Origin: Thermoplasmata archaeon
GTDB lineage: Archaea; Thermoplasmatota; Thermoplasmata; Lutacidiplasmatales; UBA184
Assembly: GCA_021817605.1 (NCBI GenBank)
Contig: JAKAUN010000005.1
Span: 38,248-102,247, forward strand
Length of the DNA stretch: 64,000 bases
Reading direction: 5' to 3'
Shown: positions 37,672 to 46,435 of the stretch, in pieces
Layout: every line of letters begins with the position of its first letter
How positions within the stretch are numbered: position 1 is the stretch's first letter
Translations under genes and position numbers: made by a program
Notes under the pieces: model-generated
Seen by the model: only the letters and a program-made list of their open reading frames with translations
Told to the model about the DNA's origin: nothing
The model's database searches: none

Positions 37672-37846
37672 CGGGTCGGAATCGATGCGGCTCCTATAAG
37701 GCCGTCAACCCGGGGGACGCGGGCGTCGGGCGGGCCTTCCCCTCCCCGAAGCGGGGTGGCGGGGCACGCCGGAGGTCCGCGTGCCCTCGGGGGGGTTCGT
37801 ACCCGGTGGCATAAATCGTGGCCGCGCTCTCGCTTCCGAGCGTACG

Positions 37847-39130
37847 TTGCCGGCCAGTTCTCCTCCTCTCGACGTGACGCTCGCCCGGTCGGTTGCCGGG
37901 GGGCCCGACGCCGAGGGCGAGGGGGAAGTCCCCGGCTCGCTCGCGATCCATTCCTTCGAGCTCAGCTTGCCACGGGTGACCCTGGACGATCTCGACCGGG
38001 CGTCCCGCCACCTCGACGAGGCTTGGCTCCGTGTCCGCAGCCTCTCGGACGACACCGAGGAGGTGGTGGTGCTTTCGACCTGCCATCGGGTCGAGCTCTA
38101 CGTCGTGCTCCGCTCGTCGCTCGGACTTAAGCGCTGGTCGGAGAGCCTGCCGGTCGACCGTGCCGCCTGGAAGCTCCGCTCGGGCCGGGAGGCGGTCCGC
38201 CACCTCTTCCGTGTGGCGGTGGGACTCGAGTCGATGGTCCCGGGAGAGGCCGATATCCGCCACCAGGTGCGTGCGGCGGGCCGGGGGGGCCTCTCGCGCT
38301 CTCCCCGCCCGATCCTTCGGGACCTCTTCGGTCGCGCGGCTCAGGCGGCGGACCTCCTCGCGCCACCGGGCAGCTCGGCGAGCTCGGTGGCGTCGCTCGC
38401 CGCCGAGAGGCTGGTCGCACGGCTCGGCCCCGCCCGTCCCCGGGTGGTCGTCCTCGGAGCCGGCATGGCCGGTAAGCGCGTCCTCGAGTCGCTTGGGCCG
38501 GCCGCGGAGCTCTGCGTCGTCTTCCACGACCGGCCTCCGCAACCCGCCCTCATCGCGAAGCTGGGAGCCCGAGCCGTTCCCCGGGAGCGGCTGGCCGAGG
38601 AACTCGAACAGGCCGACGCGCTCGTCTGCGCGAGCCGGGCCACGAGCTACTGCGTAGGTCCGGAGCATCTCCCGAAAGGGCGAAACCTGCTCGTGGTCGA
38701 TCTCGGGGTGCCCCGCAACGTCGACCCGTCCGTCCGGGCGATCCCGGGCCTCGAGCTCTGGGACCTCGAGGACCTGTGGAGGGCGAGGTCCCGCGGACCG
38801 GCGGGCTCCTCCCTCGATCTCGCCGCGCTCGAGGACCTCGTGGAGAGCTGCACGACGCATCTCGAGACGCTTCTTCTCGAGCCGTGGATCGCGACCCTCC
38901 GGCGTCGCGCGGAGGCGCTCCGGCGCGCCGAGCTCTCCCGGGCCCGATCCTTCCTGGGCCCGCTCGCTCCGGAGCAGGAGGCTGCGGTCGACCAGCTGAC
39001 CCGCAGGCTCGTCGCCCAGCTGCTCCTCGGCCCCTCCGAGCGCCTTCGCAACCTTCCTCTCGGGGCCGACGGGGACCAGCTGCGCCAGTTCGCCCTCGAG
39101 CTCCTCCGTCCGCGTCCGCCAGCATCGTGA
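37847..39130 (+). CDS. hemA: glutamyl-tRNA reductase
   Basis: VVLSTCHRVELYVVL...VVVLGAGMAGKRVLESL; TTG start proposed about 33 nt after TATA-like cataaat (37810-37816); track start 37781. Confidence 0.88.
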   Translation: MPASSPPLDVTLARSVAGGPDAEGEGEVPGSLAIHSFELSLPRVTLDDLDRASRHLDEAWLRVRSLSDDTEEVVVLSTCHRVELYVVLRSSLGLKRWSESLPVDRAAWKLRSGREAVRHLFRVAVGLESMVPGEADIRHQVRAAGRGGLSRSPRPILRDLFGRAAQAADLLAPPGSSASSVASLAAERLVARLGPARPRVVVLGAGMAGKRVLESLGPAAELCVVFHDRPPQPALIAKLGARAVPRERLAEELEQADALVCASRATSYCVGPEHLPKGRNLLVVDLGVPRNVDPSVRAIPGLELWDLEDLWRARSRGPAGSSLDLAALEDLVESCTTHLETLLLEPWIATLRRRAEALRRAELSRARSFLGPLAPEQEAAVDQLTRRLVAQLLLGPSERLRNLPLGADGDQLRQFALELLRPRPPAS

Positions 39131-40035
39131 CCCGAACCCTGCGGGTCGGCAGCCGACGCAGCACGCTCGCCCGCGCGCAGGCCGGTATCGTCTTCCGCGG
39201 CCTCGGACGACGCTACGCCGACCTCGATCTCAAACTCGTGACCATGGCCACAAGCGGCGATGCACGAGCGGTCCGGGGAAGCTCCCCGGATTTCACCGAT
39301 ACCCTCGACCGAGCCCTTCTCCGCGGCCGTATCGACCTCGCCGTCCACAGCGCGAAGGACCTGCCCGCGACGCTGGCCGAGGGCTTGCGGCTCGTGAGCT
39401 GCCCCCGGAGGGCGGACAACCGAGACTGCCTGGTCCTCCGGCGATCGCCCTCGGAGGGTCCCCTTGCCCACGGGGCGCGCGTCGGGTCGAGCAGCGTCCG
39501 TCGAAGGGCCCAGCTGCTCCGCTGGAGGAGCGACCTAAAGGTCGTCCAGCTGCGGGGGAACGTCGACTCTCGGCTCGCCCGGGTCGACGACGGGTCGGTC
39601 GACGCGGCGATCCTGGCGGTCGCCGGCCTCCTTCGGCTGGGAAGGGAGGACCGGATCACGACCGTACTGCCCCGTCGGGAGTTCCTTCCCGCGCCGGCTC
39701 AGGGAGCCCTCGCGGTGGTCGTGCGGAGCGACGATCGTGCTGCCGCGGCGATCGCCGCGTCCGTCGACCACAGAGCGACCTTCCAGGCCGTAGCGGCAGA
39801 GCGGGCGTTCGTCCGGGAGCTCGGGGGAGACTGCGATGTGCCGATCGGGGCCCACGCGACGGTGCGGGACGACACGCTCGTCCTCACCGGCGAGGTACTC
39901 TCCCCCGACGGAAGAAAACGGCTTCGCGGCATCACCCGCGGCCCCCGCCACAACCCGCTCCGACTCGGACGCACCCTCGGCCGGAGCCTCCTTGAGCAGG
40001 GGGCCCGCGAGCTCCTCCTCGGGCGGGGTCGGTAG
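39127..40035 (+). CDS. hemC: hydroxymethylbilane synthase (porphobilinogen deaminase)
   Basis: LRVGSRRSTLARAQAG...DLAVHSAKDLPATL...GSSSVRRRAQL...RGNVDSRLARV...LGGDCDVPIGAHA. Confidence 0.95.
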   Translation: MTRTLRVGSRRSTLARAQAGIVFRGLGRRYADLDLKLVTMATSGDARAVRGSSPDFTDTLDRALLRGRIDLAVHSAKDLPATLAEGLRLVSCPRRADNRDCLVLRRSPSEGPLAHGARVGSSSVRRRAQLLRWRSDLKVVQLRGNVDSRLARVDDGSVDAAILAVAGLLRLGREDRITTVLPRREFLPAPAQGALAVVVRSDDRAAAAIAASVDHRATFQAVAAERAFVRELGGDCDVPIGAHATVRDDTLVLTGEVLSPDGRKRLRGITRGPRHNPLRLGRTLGRSLLEQGARELLLGRGR

Positions 40036-40044
40036 AACGTCCCG

Positions 40045-40803
40045 ATGCCACCTCGTCGAGCCCGAGTCGTATTCCTGACCTCGGGAGAGGCCCTCCCCGA
40101 CGTGGGCCCGGCCCTCCGGCGGCTGGGAGTCGGAGTGCTTCGCCTCGCGGTTCTGCGACCGACGGCGAGGGAACCGTCCCGTTGGCTCAGCGGCACGCCA
40201 CGCCCCCCCCGGGTCGACGTCGTGCTGGCCACGAGCCGACATGCCGTCCTCCTTGGGCTCCTTCCCTGGAGCCGTCTCCCTCCCGGCCCCGTTCGGGGAG
40301 TCTCCTTCTGGGCAAGCGGGCCCGGAACTGCGAAGCTCCTGAGGGAGCACGGCTTCGGCCCCGTGCGCCGAGGCCCGGGGGTCGGGGCCGCGGGCATCCT
40401 CGCGGGGCTCGCCGGCACGCCCCAGCGGATCCTCTACCTGCGCTCGGATCTCGCCGGGCCGGGGCTCGCCCGTCAGCTGCGTCGGCAGGGGCATCACGTG
40501 ACCGAGAGGGTCGTCTACGACACGAGGACCGACCCCGGGTTGGTGCGTCGAAACCATGGCCTGCTCCGTCGAGCGGACCTCCTTGTCGTCACGAGCCCGT
40601 CGGCGTTCCTGGCGCTCCGCCGCGGTCTCGGGGCCACCGAGCTCCGTGGGCTCAGGGAAGCCGTCCCCGTCGTGGTCCTGGGGTCGCTTTCGGCTTCCGC
40701 CGCCCGGTCGGCCGGTTTCCGCCGGGTCGTCGTGGTCCCACCCACGACCCCGCAACGCTTTGCGCGACGTCTCGTGCGGGAACTCGCAGATGGCCGCCCG
40801 TAG
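40045..40803 (+). CDS. hemD: uroporphyrinogen-III synthase
   Basis: 252 aa between hemC and hemB; VVLATSRHAV...GPGTAKLLREHGF...VVTSPSAFLALRRGL. Confidence 0.82.
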   Translation: MPPRRARVVFLTSGEALPDVGPALRRLGVGVLRLAVLRPTAREPSRWLSGTPRPPRVDVVLATSRHAVLLGLLPWSRLPPGPVRGVSFWASGPGTAKLLREHGFGPVRRGPGVGAAGILAGLAGTPQRILYLRSDLAGPGLARQLRRQGHHVTERVVYDTRTDPGLVRRNHGLLRRADLLVVTSPSAFLALRRGLGATELRGLREAVPVVVLGSLSASAARSAGFRRVVVVPPTTPQRFARRLVRELADGRP

Positions 40804-41815
40804 ACCCCCCGGTCGCGAGGAGGAGAAGGCCTCCTCCCGGCTCCCTCGGCACCGTCCGCGGCGGCTCCGCCGCAGCCCTGCGCTGCGGGAGTGGGTGGCC
40901 GAGAGCGATCCCGAGCCACGTCGGCTCGTGCTCCCGGTCTTCGTCCGGCCCGGCAGCGGGCCTCCAACCCCGGTCGCGGGGTTCCCCGGCGTGAGCCTCT
41001 GGCCGATCGAGGCGCTGCCGAAGCTCGTCCGTGGCCTTTCCGACGACGGCGTTCGAGCGGTCCTCCTCTTCGGCACCGCCCGAAGGAAGGACACGTCGGG
41101 GAGCGAGGCCCGCTCGGCCGAAGGAGCGGTGCCTCGGGCCGTCACGAGCCTCAAGCGCCTCGACCCTTCGCTGGTCGTGGCGACGGACGTCTGCCTGTGC
41201 GCCTACACCTCGCACGGTCACTGCGGGGTACTCCGGGGCACGGCGGTCGACAACGACCGAACGATCGCCCTTCTCGGGACCGTGGCAGCTCTCCATGCCC
41301 ATGCCGGCGCCGACCTCGTCGCGCCGAGCGCGATGATGGACGGGCAGGTCGGAGCGATCCGGGCTGCGTTGGACGACGCGGGTGCCCTCGAGACGGCGAT
41401 CCTTGCCTACTCCTCCAAGCATGCCTCCGCCCTCTACGGACCCTTCCGCGCCACCGAAGGCTCGGCTCCGAGCTTCGGGGACCGCGCCAGCTACCAGATG
41501 GACTATAGGAACGGCCGCGAGGCGCTTGGGGAGATGGAGCTCGACCGGCGCGAGGGGGCGGACCTTCTCATGGTGAAGCCGGCGCTCACGAGCCTCGACC
41601 TGCTCGCCCGAGCCCGGGCTCGGTTCGATCTGCCGCTCGCAGCGTTCCAGGTGAGCGGGGAGTATGCCATGATCAAGGCGGCTGCCGACCGCGGGTTCCT
41701 GGACGAGCGCTTGGCCGTCCGGGAGACCTTGGGGGCGATACGTCGCGCCGGGGCGGACGTGATCGTGAGCTACTACGCCCGAGAGTTCGCGCGGTGGACC
41801 CGGGAGGGCGCATGA
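40790..41815 (+). CDS. hemB: porphobilinogen synthase (ALA dehydratase)
   Basis: RRLVLPVFVRPGSG...VATDVCLCAYTSHGHCGVL...DLVAPSAMMDGQVGAIR...AYSSKHASALYGPFR...YQMDYRNGREAL. Confidence 0.95.
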   Translation: MAARRPPGREEEKASSRLPRHRPRRLRRSPALREWVAESDPEPRRLVLPVFVRPGSGPPTPVAGFPGVSLWPIEALPKLVRGLSDDGVRAVLLFGTARRKDTSGSEARSAEGAVPRAVTSLKRLDPSLVVATDVCLCAYTSHGHCGVLRGTAVDNDRTIALLGTVAALHAHAGADLVAPSAMMDGQVGAIRAALDDAGALETAILAYSSKHASALYGPFRATEGSAPSFGDRASYQMDYRNGREALGEMELDRREGADLLMVKPALTSLDLLARARARFDLPLAAFQVSGEYAMIKAAADRGFLDERLAVRETLGAIRRAGADVIVSYYAREFARWTREGA

Positions 41816-42543
41816 GCGAAAGCGGCTCCCGCGGCTCGGAAGGAGCCCTCGAGGGCCCCCGGGACCTCGTCAAGTACACGTTCTACCGGCTGCGGCCGGA
41901 GTGGCGCCGGCTCTCCGAAGAGGACCGGTCGCGAGGGAAGCAGGCGCTGGCGGCGATCCTCGCCCGTCCTCCCGACGGCGTGACGTCGAGGACCTACTCC
42001 CTGGTCGGGCTCAAGGGGGACGCCGATCTTCTTCTCTGGGCGATCGCCGCCGAGATCCCTCCGCTCCAGGAGTTCCACGCCCGCGTGGCGGGCAGCCCGA
42101 TGGGAGGCTACCTCGACGTGAGCTACTCGTATCTCGGCATGGCCCGTCGGTCGGAGTACATGGGCGGGCACGCTCACGGCGGGGAGGGCTCGTCGACCAC
42201 CCGGCGCCCCCAAGGTAGGCCGTACCTGTTCGTCTATCCGTTCGTCAAGAAGAGGGAGTGGTACTCGCTCCCCTTCGAGGAACGCAGGCGCATGATGGGG
42301 GAGCATTTCCGGGTGGGACACCACTACCCGACCATCGATATCCACACCGGCTACTCCTTCGGGCTCGATGACCCGGAGTTCATCCTCGCCTTCGAAGCCG
42401 ACGAGCCGGGGCTCTTCCTCGATCTCGTCTACGAGCTGCGTTCGAGCGAGGCGAGCCGCTACACCGAGCTCGAGACGCCGATCTTCACCTGCCGACTCGT
42501 CGGGCCGGCCGAGGCGCTCGGCCTCGCTGACGGGATCCCGTGA
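41812..42543 (+). CDS. chlorite dismutase-family protein, HemQ/ChdC (coproheme decarboxylase)-like
   Basis: YTFYRLRPEWRRLSEEDR...DLLLWAIAAEIPPLQEFHARVAGSPMGGYLDVSYSYLGM...FVYPFVKKREWYSLPFEERRRMMGEHFRVG; ATG overlaps hemB stop. Confidence 0.88.
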   Translation: MSESGSRGSEGALEGPRDLVKYTFYRLRPEWRRLSEEDRSRGKQALAAILARPPDGVTSRTYSLVGLKGDADLLLWAIAAEIPPLQEFHARVAGSPMGGYLDVSYSYLGMARRSEYMGGHAHGGEGSSTTRRPQGRPYLFVYPFVKKREWYSLPFEERRRMMGEHFRVGHHYPTIDIHTGYSFGLDDPEFILAFEADEPGLFLDLVYELRSSEASRYTELETPIFTCRLVGPAEALGLADGIP

Positions 42544-43850
42544 GCCCTAAAGCCCCGGGTCCCGCGTCGCGCCGCCTCTGGCGGAACGCCCGGCGGCTCT
42601 TCGCCGGGGGCGTGAACAGCCCGGTCCGCTCCTTCCGCGCCGTCGGCGGCTCGCCGGTGTTCTTCGCCCGCGGGAGGGGAGCCTACCTCTTCGACGCGGA
42701 CGGGCGCCGCTACCTCGACCTCGTCGGCTCCTGGGGAGCGAACCTTCTGGGCAACGCGCCCCCCGAGGTCCTCCGTGCGGTACGGCGTGCCGCCGGGGAG
42801 GGACTCTCCTTCGGAGCGCCGACGGAGCGGGAGAACCTCCTCGCCGCGGCGCTGCGCACGAGCTGCCCCGAGCTCGAGCGGCTCAGGTTCGTGAGCTCCG
42901 GGACCGAGGCGGTGATGTCGGCGGTGCGCCTCGCACGCGGAGTCACCGGTCGCAGCAAGGTCGTCAAGTTCGAGGGGGGCTACCACGGCCACTCGGACGG
43001 ATTGCTCGCACGCGCGGGATCCGGACCGGCGACCCTGTCGGTGCCGGATTCGGCCGGGGTCCCCGGGCCGATCGCGCGCGAGACCCTCGTCGTGCCGTAC
43101 AACGACCCCGCGGCGCTTGCCGACCTCTTCGAGCGTCACGGAGAACAGATCGCGGCGGTCCTGATCGAGCCGATCGCGGCGAACATGGGGCTCGTCCCGC
43201 CCCGGCCAGGCTTTTTGAGGACCGTCACGAGCCTCGCCCACCGGCACGGGGCCCTCGTCCTCGCCGACGAGGTCATCACCGGATTTCGATTGCGCAAGGG
43301 GACCGTTCACCGTAGCCTCGGGCTCGCGGCCGACCTTGTGACACTCGGCAAGGTCATCGGCGGCGGGATGGCGGTCGCCGCGTACGGGGGGCGACGCAAG
43401 TTCATGGACCTTCTCGCCCCCGTCGGCGACGTCTACCAGGCCGGAACGCTCTCGGGAAATCCGCTCGGCATGGCGGCAGGACTCGCCGTCCTCGAAGCGC
43501 TCACCCCGGCGACCTACCGTCAGCTGGAGCGCGTTGGCGCCGACCTCGCAGAAAGGCTGGAGGCACGCGCCGAGCAGGAGCGCGTCGTCCCGTTCCACCT
43601 GACGCGACGCGGCTCGCTGCTGGGCGTCTTCTTCGCCCAGGGACCGGTGCGGAACTTCGAGGAGGCACGTCGCTCGGACCGGGCGCGCTACGCCCGTTTC
43701 TTCCATGCGGCGCTGGACGGTGGCGTCTACCTGCCTCCGTCACCGCTCGAGACGACGTTCCTCTCGGCGGCGATGGTCTCGGGAGACCTCGACCGCGCCG
43801 AACCGGCCCTGACGGCCGCTCTTCGAAAAGCGCGAGCGAGGGACCCGTGA
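42540..43850 (+). CDS. hemL: glutamate-1-semialdehyde 2,1-aminomutase
   Basis: FAGGVNSPVRSFRAVGGSPVFFARGRGAYLFDADGRRYLDLVGSWG...KFEGGYHGHSDGLL...LVLADEVITGFR. Confidence 0.95.
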   Translation: MSPKAPGPASRRLWRNARRLFAGGVNSPVRSFRAVGGSPVFFARGRGAYLFDADGRRYLDLVGSWGANLLGNAPPEVLRAVRRAAGEGLSFGAPTERENLLAAALRTSCPELERLRFVSSGTEAVMSAVRLARGVTGRSKVVKFEGGYHGHSDGLLARAGSGPATLSVPDSAGVPGPIARETLVVPYNDPAALADLFERHGEQIAAVLIEPIAANMGLVPPRPGFLRTVTSLAHRHGALVLADEVITGFRLRKGTVHRSLGLAADLVTLGKVIGGGMAVAAYGGRRKFMDLLAPVGDVYQAGTLSGNPLGMAAGLAVLEALTPATYRQLERVGADLAERLEARAEQERVVPFHLTRRGSLLGVFFAQGPVRNFEEARRSDRARYARFFHAALDGGVYLPPSPLETTFLSAAMVSGDLDRAEPALTAALRKARARDP

Positions 43851-44881
43851 GGCGTCCGCGGCTCGTCCAGGCCCTGCGGGGCGAGACCCCCGACACGACC
43901 CCGATCTGGCTGATGCGTCAGGCCGGCCGGCACCTCCCCGGCTACCGCGCGTTGCGGGAGCGCCACTCGCTGCTCGAGATCGCGACCGACCCCGAGCTCG
44001 CCGCCCGGGCGACCTTGGAGCCGGTGAGGACCTACGATGTCGACGCCGCGGTCGTCTTCGCCGACATCGCTCTTCCGTTCGGTGCCCTGGGCGTCGACTT
44101 CGCCCTGGTCCCTCAGGTAGGTCCGGTCGTGGAGCGGCCGATCCGCACGCGGGCGGATGTCGAGGGCCTGGCCCGCCCGGACGTCCGCGGAACCCTGGGA
44201 TACGTCGCGCGGACGATCGAGCGGTTCCTCGAGCTCGAGACCGAGCGGCCCCTCGTGGGGTTCTCCGGCGCGCCGTTCACCCTCGCCTCCTATCTGGTCG
44301 AGGGACGACCGAGCCGCGAGCTGGTCGCCACCCGACGCCTCGTCTACAGCGAGCCGGAGACCTTCGACCGGCTCGTCGACCGCCTGGTCGACCTCGCGGT
44401 CGACTACCTCACGATGCAGGCGCGCGCGGGGGCCTCGGCCCTGCAGCTGTTCGACACCTGGGTGGGGAACCTCAGCGCCGCCCGTTTCCGGCGGCACCTG
44501 CGCGCGCCGCTCGGCCGCCTGTTCGACGCGCTCCGCCCCCTCGGGCTTCCGACGATCTACTTCTCGCTGGGCTCCTCCCACCTCCTCGAGGAGTTCCGCG
44601 GCCTCGGCGCGGAGGCGATCTCGGTCGACTGGCGCGAGCCGCTCGGCCGCGTCCGGTCGAGGCTCGGCGACGGCCTGGCCCTCCAGGGAAACCTCGATCC
44701 CGGAGCCCTCCTCGCCTCTCCCGAGGTCCTCCGTTCGGAAGCCCAGGCGGTCCTCGACCAGCTGCCCGATCGCCGGGGACATGTCTTCAACCTCGGTCAC
44801 GGCGTCCTTCCCGAGACCGAGCCGTCGCGGGTCGCAGAGCTCGTGGAGTTCGTGCACGCCCATGGCTCGGCCCGGCGCTGA
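43847..44881 (+). CDS. hemE: uroporphyrinogen decarboxylase
   Basis: PIWLMRQAGRHLPGYRALRERHSLLEIATDPELAA...VVFADIALPFGALGVDF...GFSGAPFTLASYLVEG...NLGHGVLPET. Confidence 0.95.
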   Translation: MRRPRLVQALRGETPDTTPIWLMRQAGRHLPGYRALRERHSLLEIATDPELAARATLEPVRTYDVDAAVVFADIALPFGALGVDFALVPQVGPVVERPIRTRADVEGLARPDVRGTLGYVARTIERFLELETERPLVGFSGAPFTLASYLVEGRPSRELVATRRLVYSEPETFDRLVDRLVDLAVDYLTMQARAGASALQLFDTWVGNLSAARFRRHLRAPLGRLFDALRPLGLPTIYFSLGSSHLLEEFRGLGAEAISVDWREPLGRVRSRLGDGLALQGNLDPGALLASPEVLRSEAQAVLDQLPDRRGHVFNLGHGVLPETEPSRVAELVEFVHAHGSARR

Positions 44882-45009
44882 GCCTCCTGGCGAAGACCCG
44901 AAAGCACGAACCGCGCGGAAGAAAGGGGAGCGCGACGGCGGGGCCCGCTTAGACCCCTAACCCGTCAAGGTGCAGGGGGGTGATTCCCGTCGGGATTGTC
45001 TAATGGGAG

Positions 45010-46179
45010 GTGATACGCCGCGCGATGGCGCGCTGGCGCAGGTCCTATTGGACCCAGCTAGGGATGACCGCGTCGCTCGCCGCGCTCCTGGCACTCCCGC
45101 TGGTGAGCGTGGCTGGCGCGGCCGCGCCCACGACCACGACGAGCCAGGGAGCGATCGTCGGAGGGGACGGGATCGGAACACCGATGTTCACGACCGTCGC
45201 CTCCGGCAGCGCACCGGACAACCCCGTGACCCTCCCGCACTGGAGCTCGTCGTTCACCTACCAGGGAACGACGTATCCGTTCACGATGGTGGGGTCGGCC
45301 CCGGCCCTCGGCTCCGCGACGACGACGATCCCCACCGTGATCGTCCCGCTCAGCTTCACGTTCTCCAACGGCGTCACCCTGGACGGAACGAGCCAGGTCG
45401 CGCCGACCGTCGCCTCGCCGATCTTCCAGAACGCGAGCTTCTCGAGCGGCACGACGCAGTTCGGCGACGCGATGCAGCGCGCGGAGTTCTGGAACTACGT
45501 GAGCACGGTGAGCCCGGGCTACCACGTCCTCCTCGGCGCCCCGACGGTCCTGGCGACCCAGAGCTACAGTGTCCCGTCCAACCTCGGGGTGGAGTTCACC
45601 GGCTCGGTCTCCGGCGCGCCGATCGGTCTCCTCAGCTACCAGGGGTTCAACCAAAAGGTCGGCAACCTCCTCGTCTCGCTTCACATCAGCCCGGGCACGA
45701 TCCCGATCTTCCTGACCTTCGACACGTTCCTCTACCTCCAGAGCGTCTCGGTCTGCTGCGTGCTCGGCTACCACGGCGCGACCACGTCGCTCAACGGCCA
45801 GGGGATGCAGCAGGTCAACACCTACCTCTACGCCGCCTACAGCGAGCCGGGGATCTTCGGGGCCCTCCCGGGCTACCCGTCCATCCAGGACATCTCGGCG
45901 CTCAGCCACGAGGTCGCCGAACTGATGAACGACCCGTTCGTCGGCAACGTCGTCCCGGCGTGGAGCGTTCCGGCCGAGCCGCAGTACGGCTGCAGCAACC
46001 TCCTCGAGGTCGGCGACCCGCTGGTGGACTACGACTACACCGTCAACATGCACGGCGTGAAGTACCATCCCCAGGACATCGCCTTCGCCCCGTGGTTCGA
46101 GAAGTCGCCGACATCGTTCTCGATCAACGGTCAGTACACCTACCTGGGAACGTACCCGACCTACGCCCCGGGCTGCTGA
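45010..46179 (+). CDS. secreted protein with metalloprotease-like SHEVAELMNDP motif
   Basis: Signal peptide LGMTASLAALLALPLVSVAGAAA; ISALSHEVAELMNDPFVGNVVPAW. Confidence 0.65.
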   Translation: MIRRAMARWRRSYWTQLGMTASLAALLALPLVSVAGAAAPTTTTSQGAIVGGDGIGTPMFTTVASGSAPDNPVTLPHWSSSFTYQGTTYPFTMVGSAPALGSATTTIPTVIVPLSFTFSNGVTLDGTSQVAPTVASPIFQNASFSSGTTQFGDAMQRAEFWNYVSTVSPGYHVLLGAPTVLATQSYSVPSNLGVEFTGSVSGAPIGLLSYQGFNQKVGNLLVSLHISPGTIPIFLTFDTFLYLQSVSVCCVLGYHGATTSLNGQGMQQVNTYLYAAYSEPGIFGALPGYPSIQDISALSHEVAELMNDPFVGNVVPAWSVPAEPQYGCSNLLEVGDPLVDYDYTVNMHGVKYHPQDIAFAPWFEKSPTSFSINGQYTYLGTYPTYAPGC

Positions 46180-46435
46180 GGGAGCCTGACGAACCGATCA
46201 ACGAACCCGCCGCGCCGTGGGGGCGGCCGTACGGCCGAGCCCCGCGGCGCAACCTCTTCCTAGCCTCGGAGCCGTTGCCGCCGGCGAGCGTGCGCGCTCC
46301 AGCGTAGCGCCCCGGAGGGCATTCTTTCCCTGCCCGGCTCCGGACGGAGCGAAGGGGATGTCCTGCCCGAGGAGCGCGCTTCGGAACCAAGGTTCAAATA
46401 CGAAACCCGCGCCGAAAACAGTTGGAAACCGGCCT

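Noticed and set aside
46390-46405. ggttcaaatacg, T-arm-like sequence
   Set aside because: No complementary T-stem, acceptor or anticodon arm around it; it lies in the upstream region of a secreted-protein gene.
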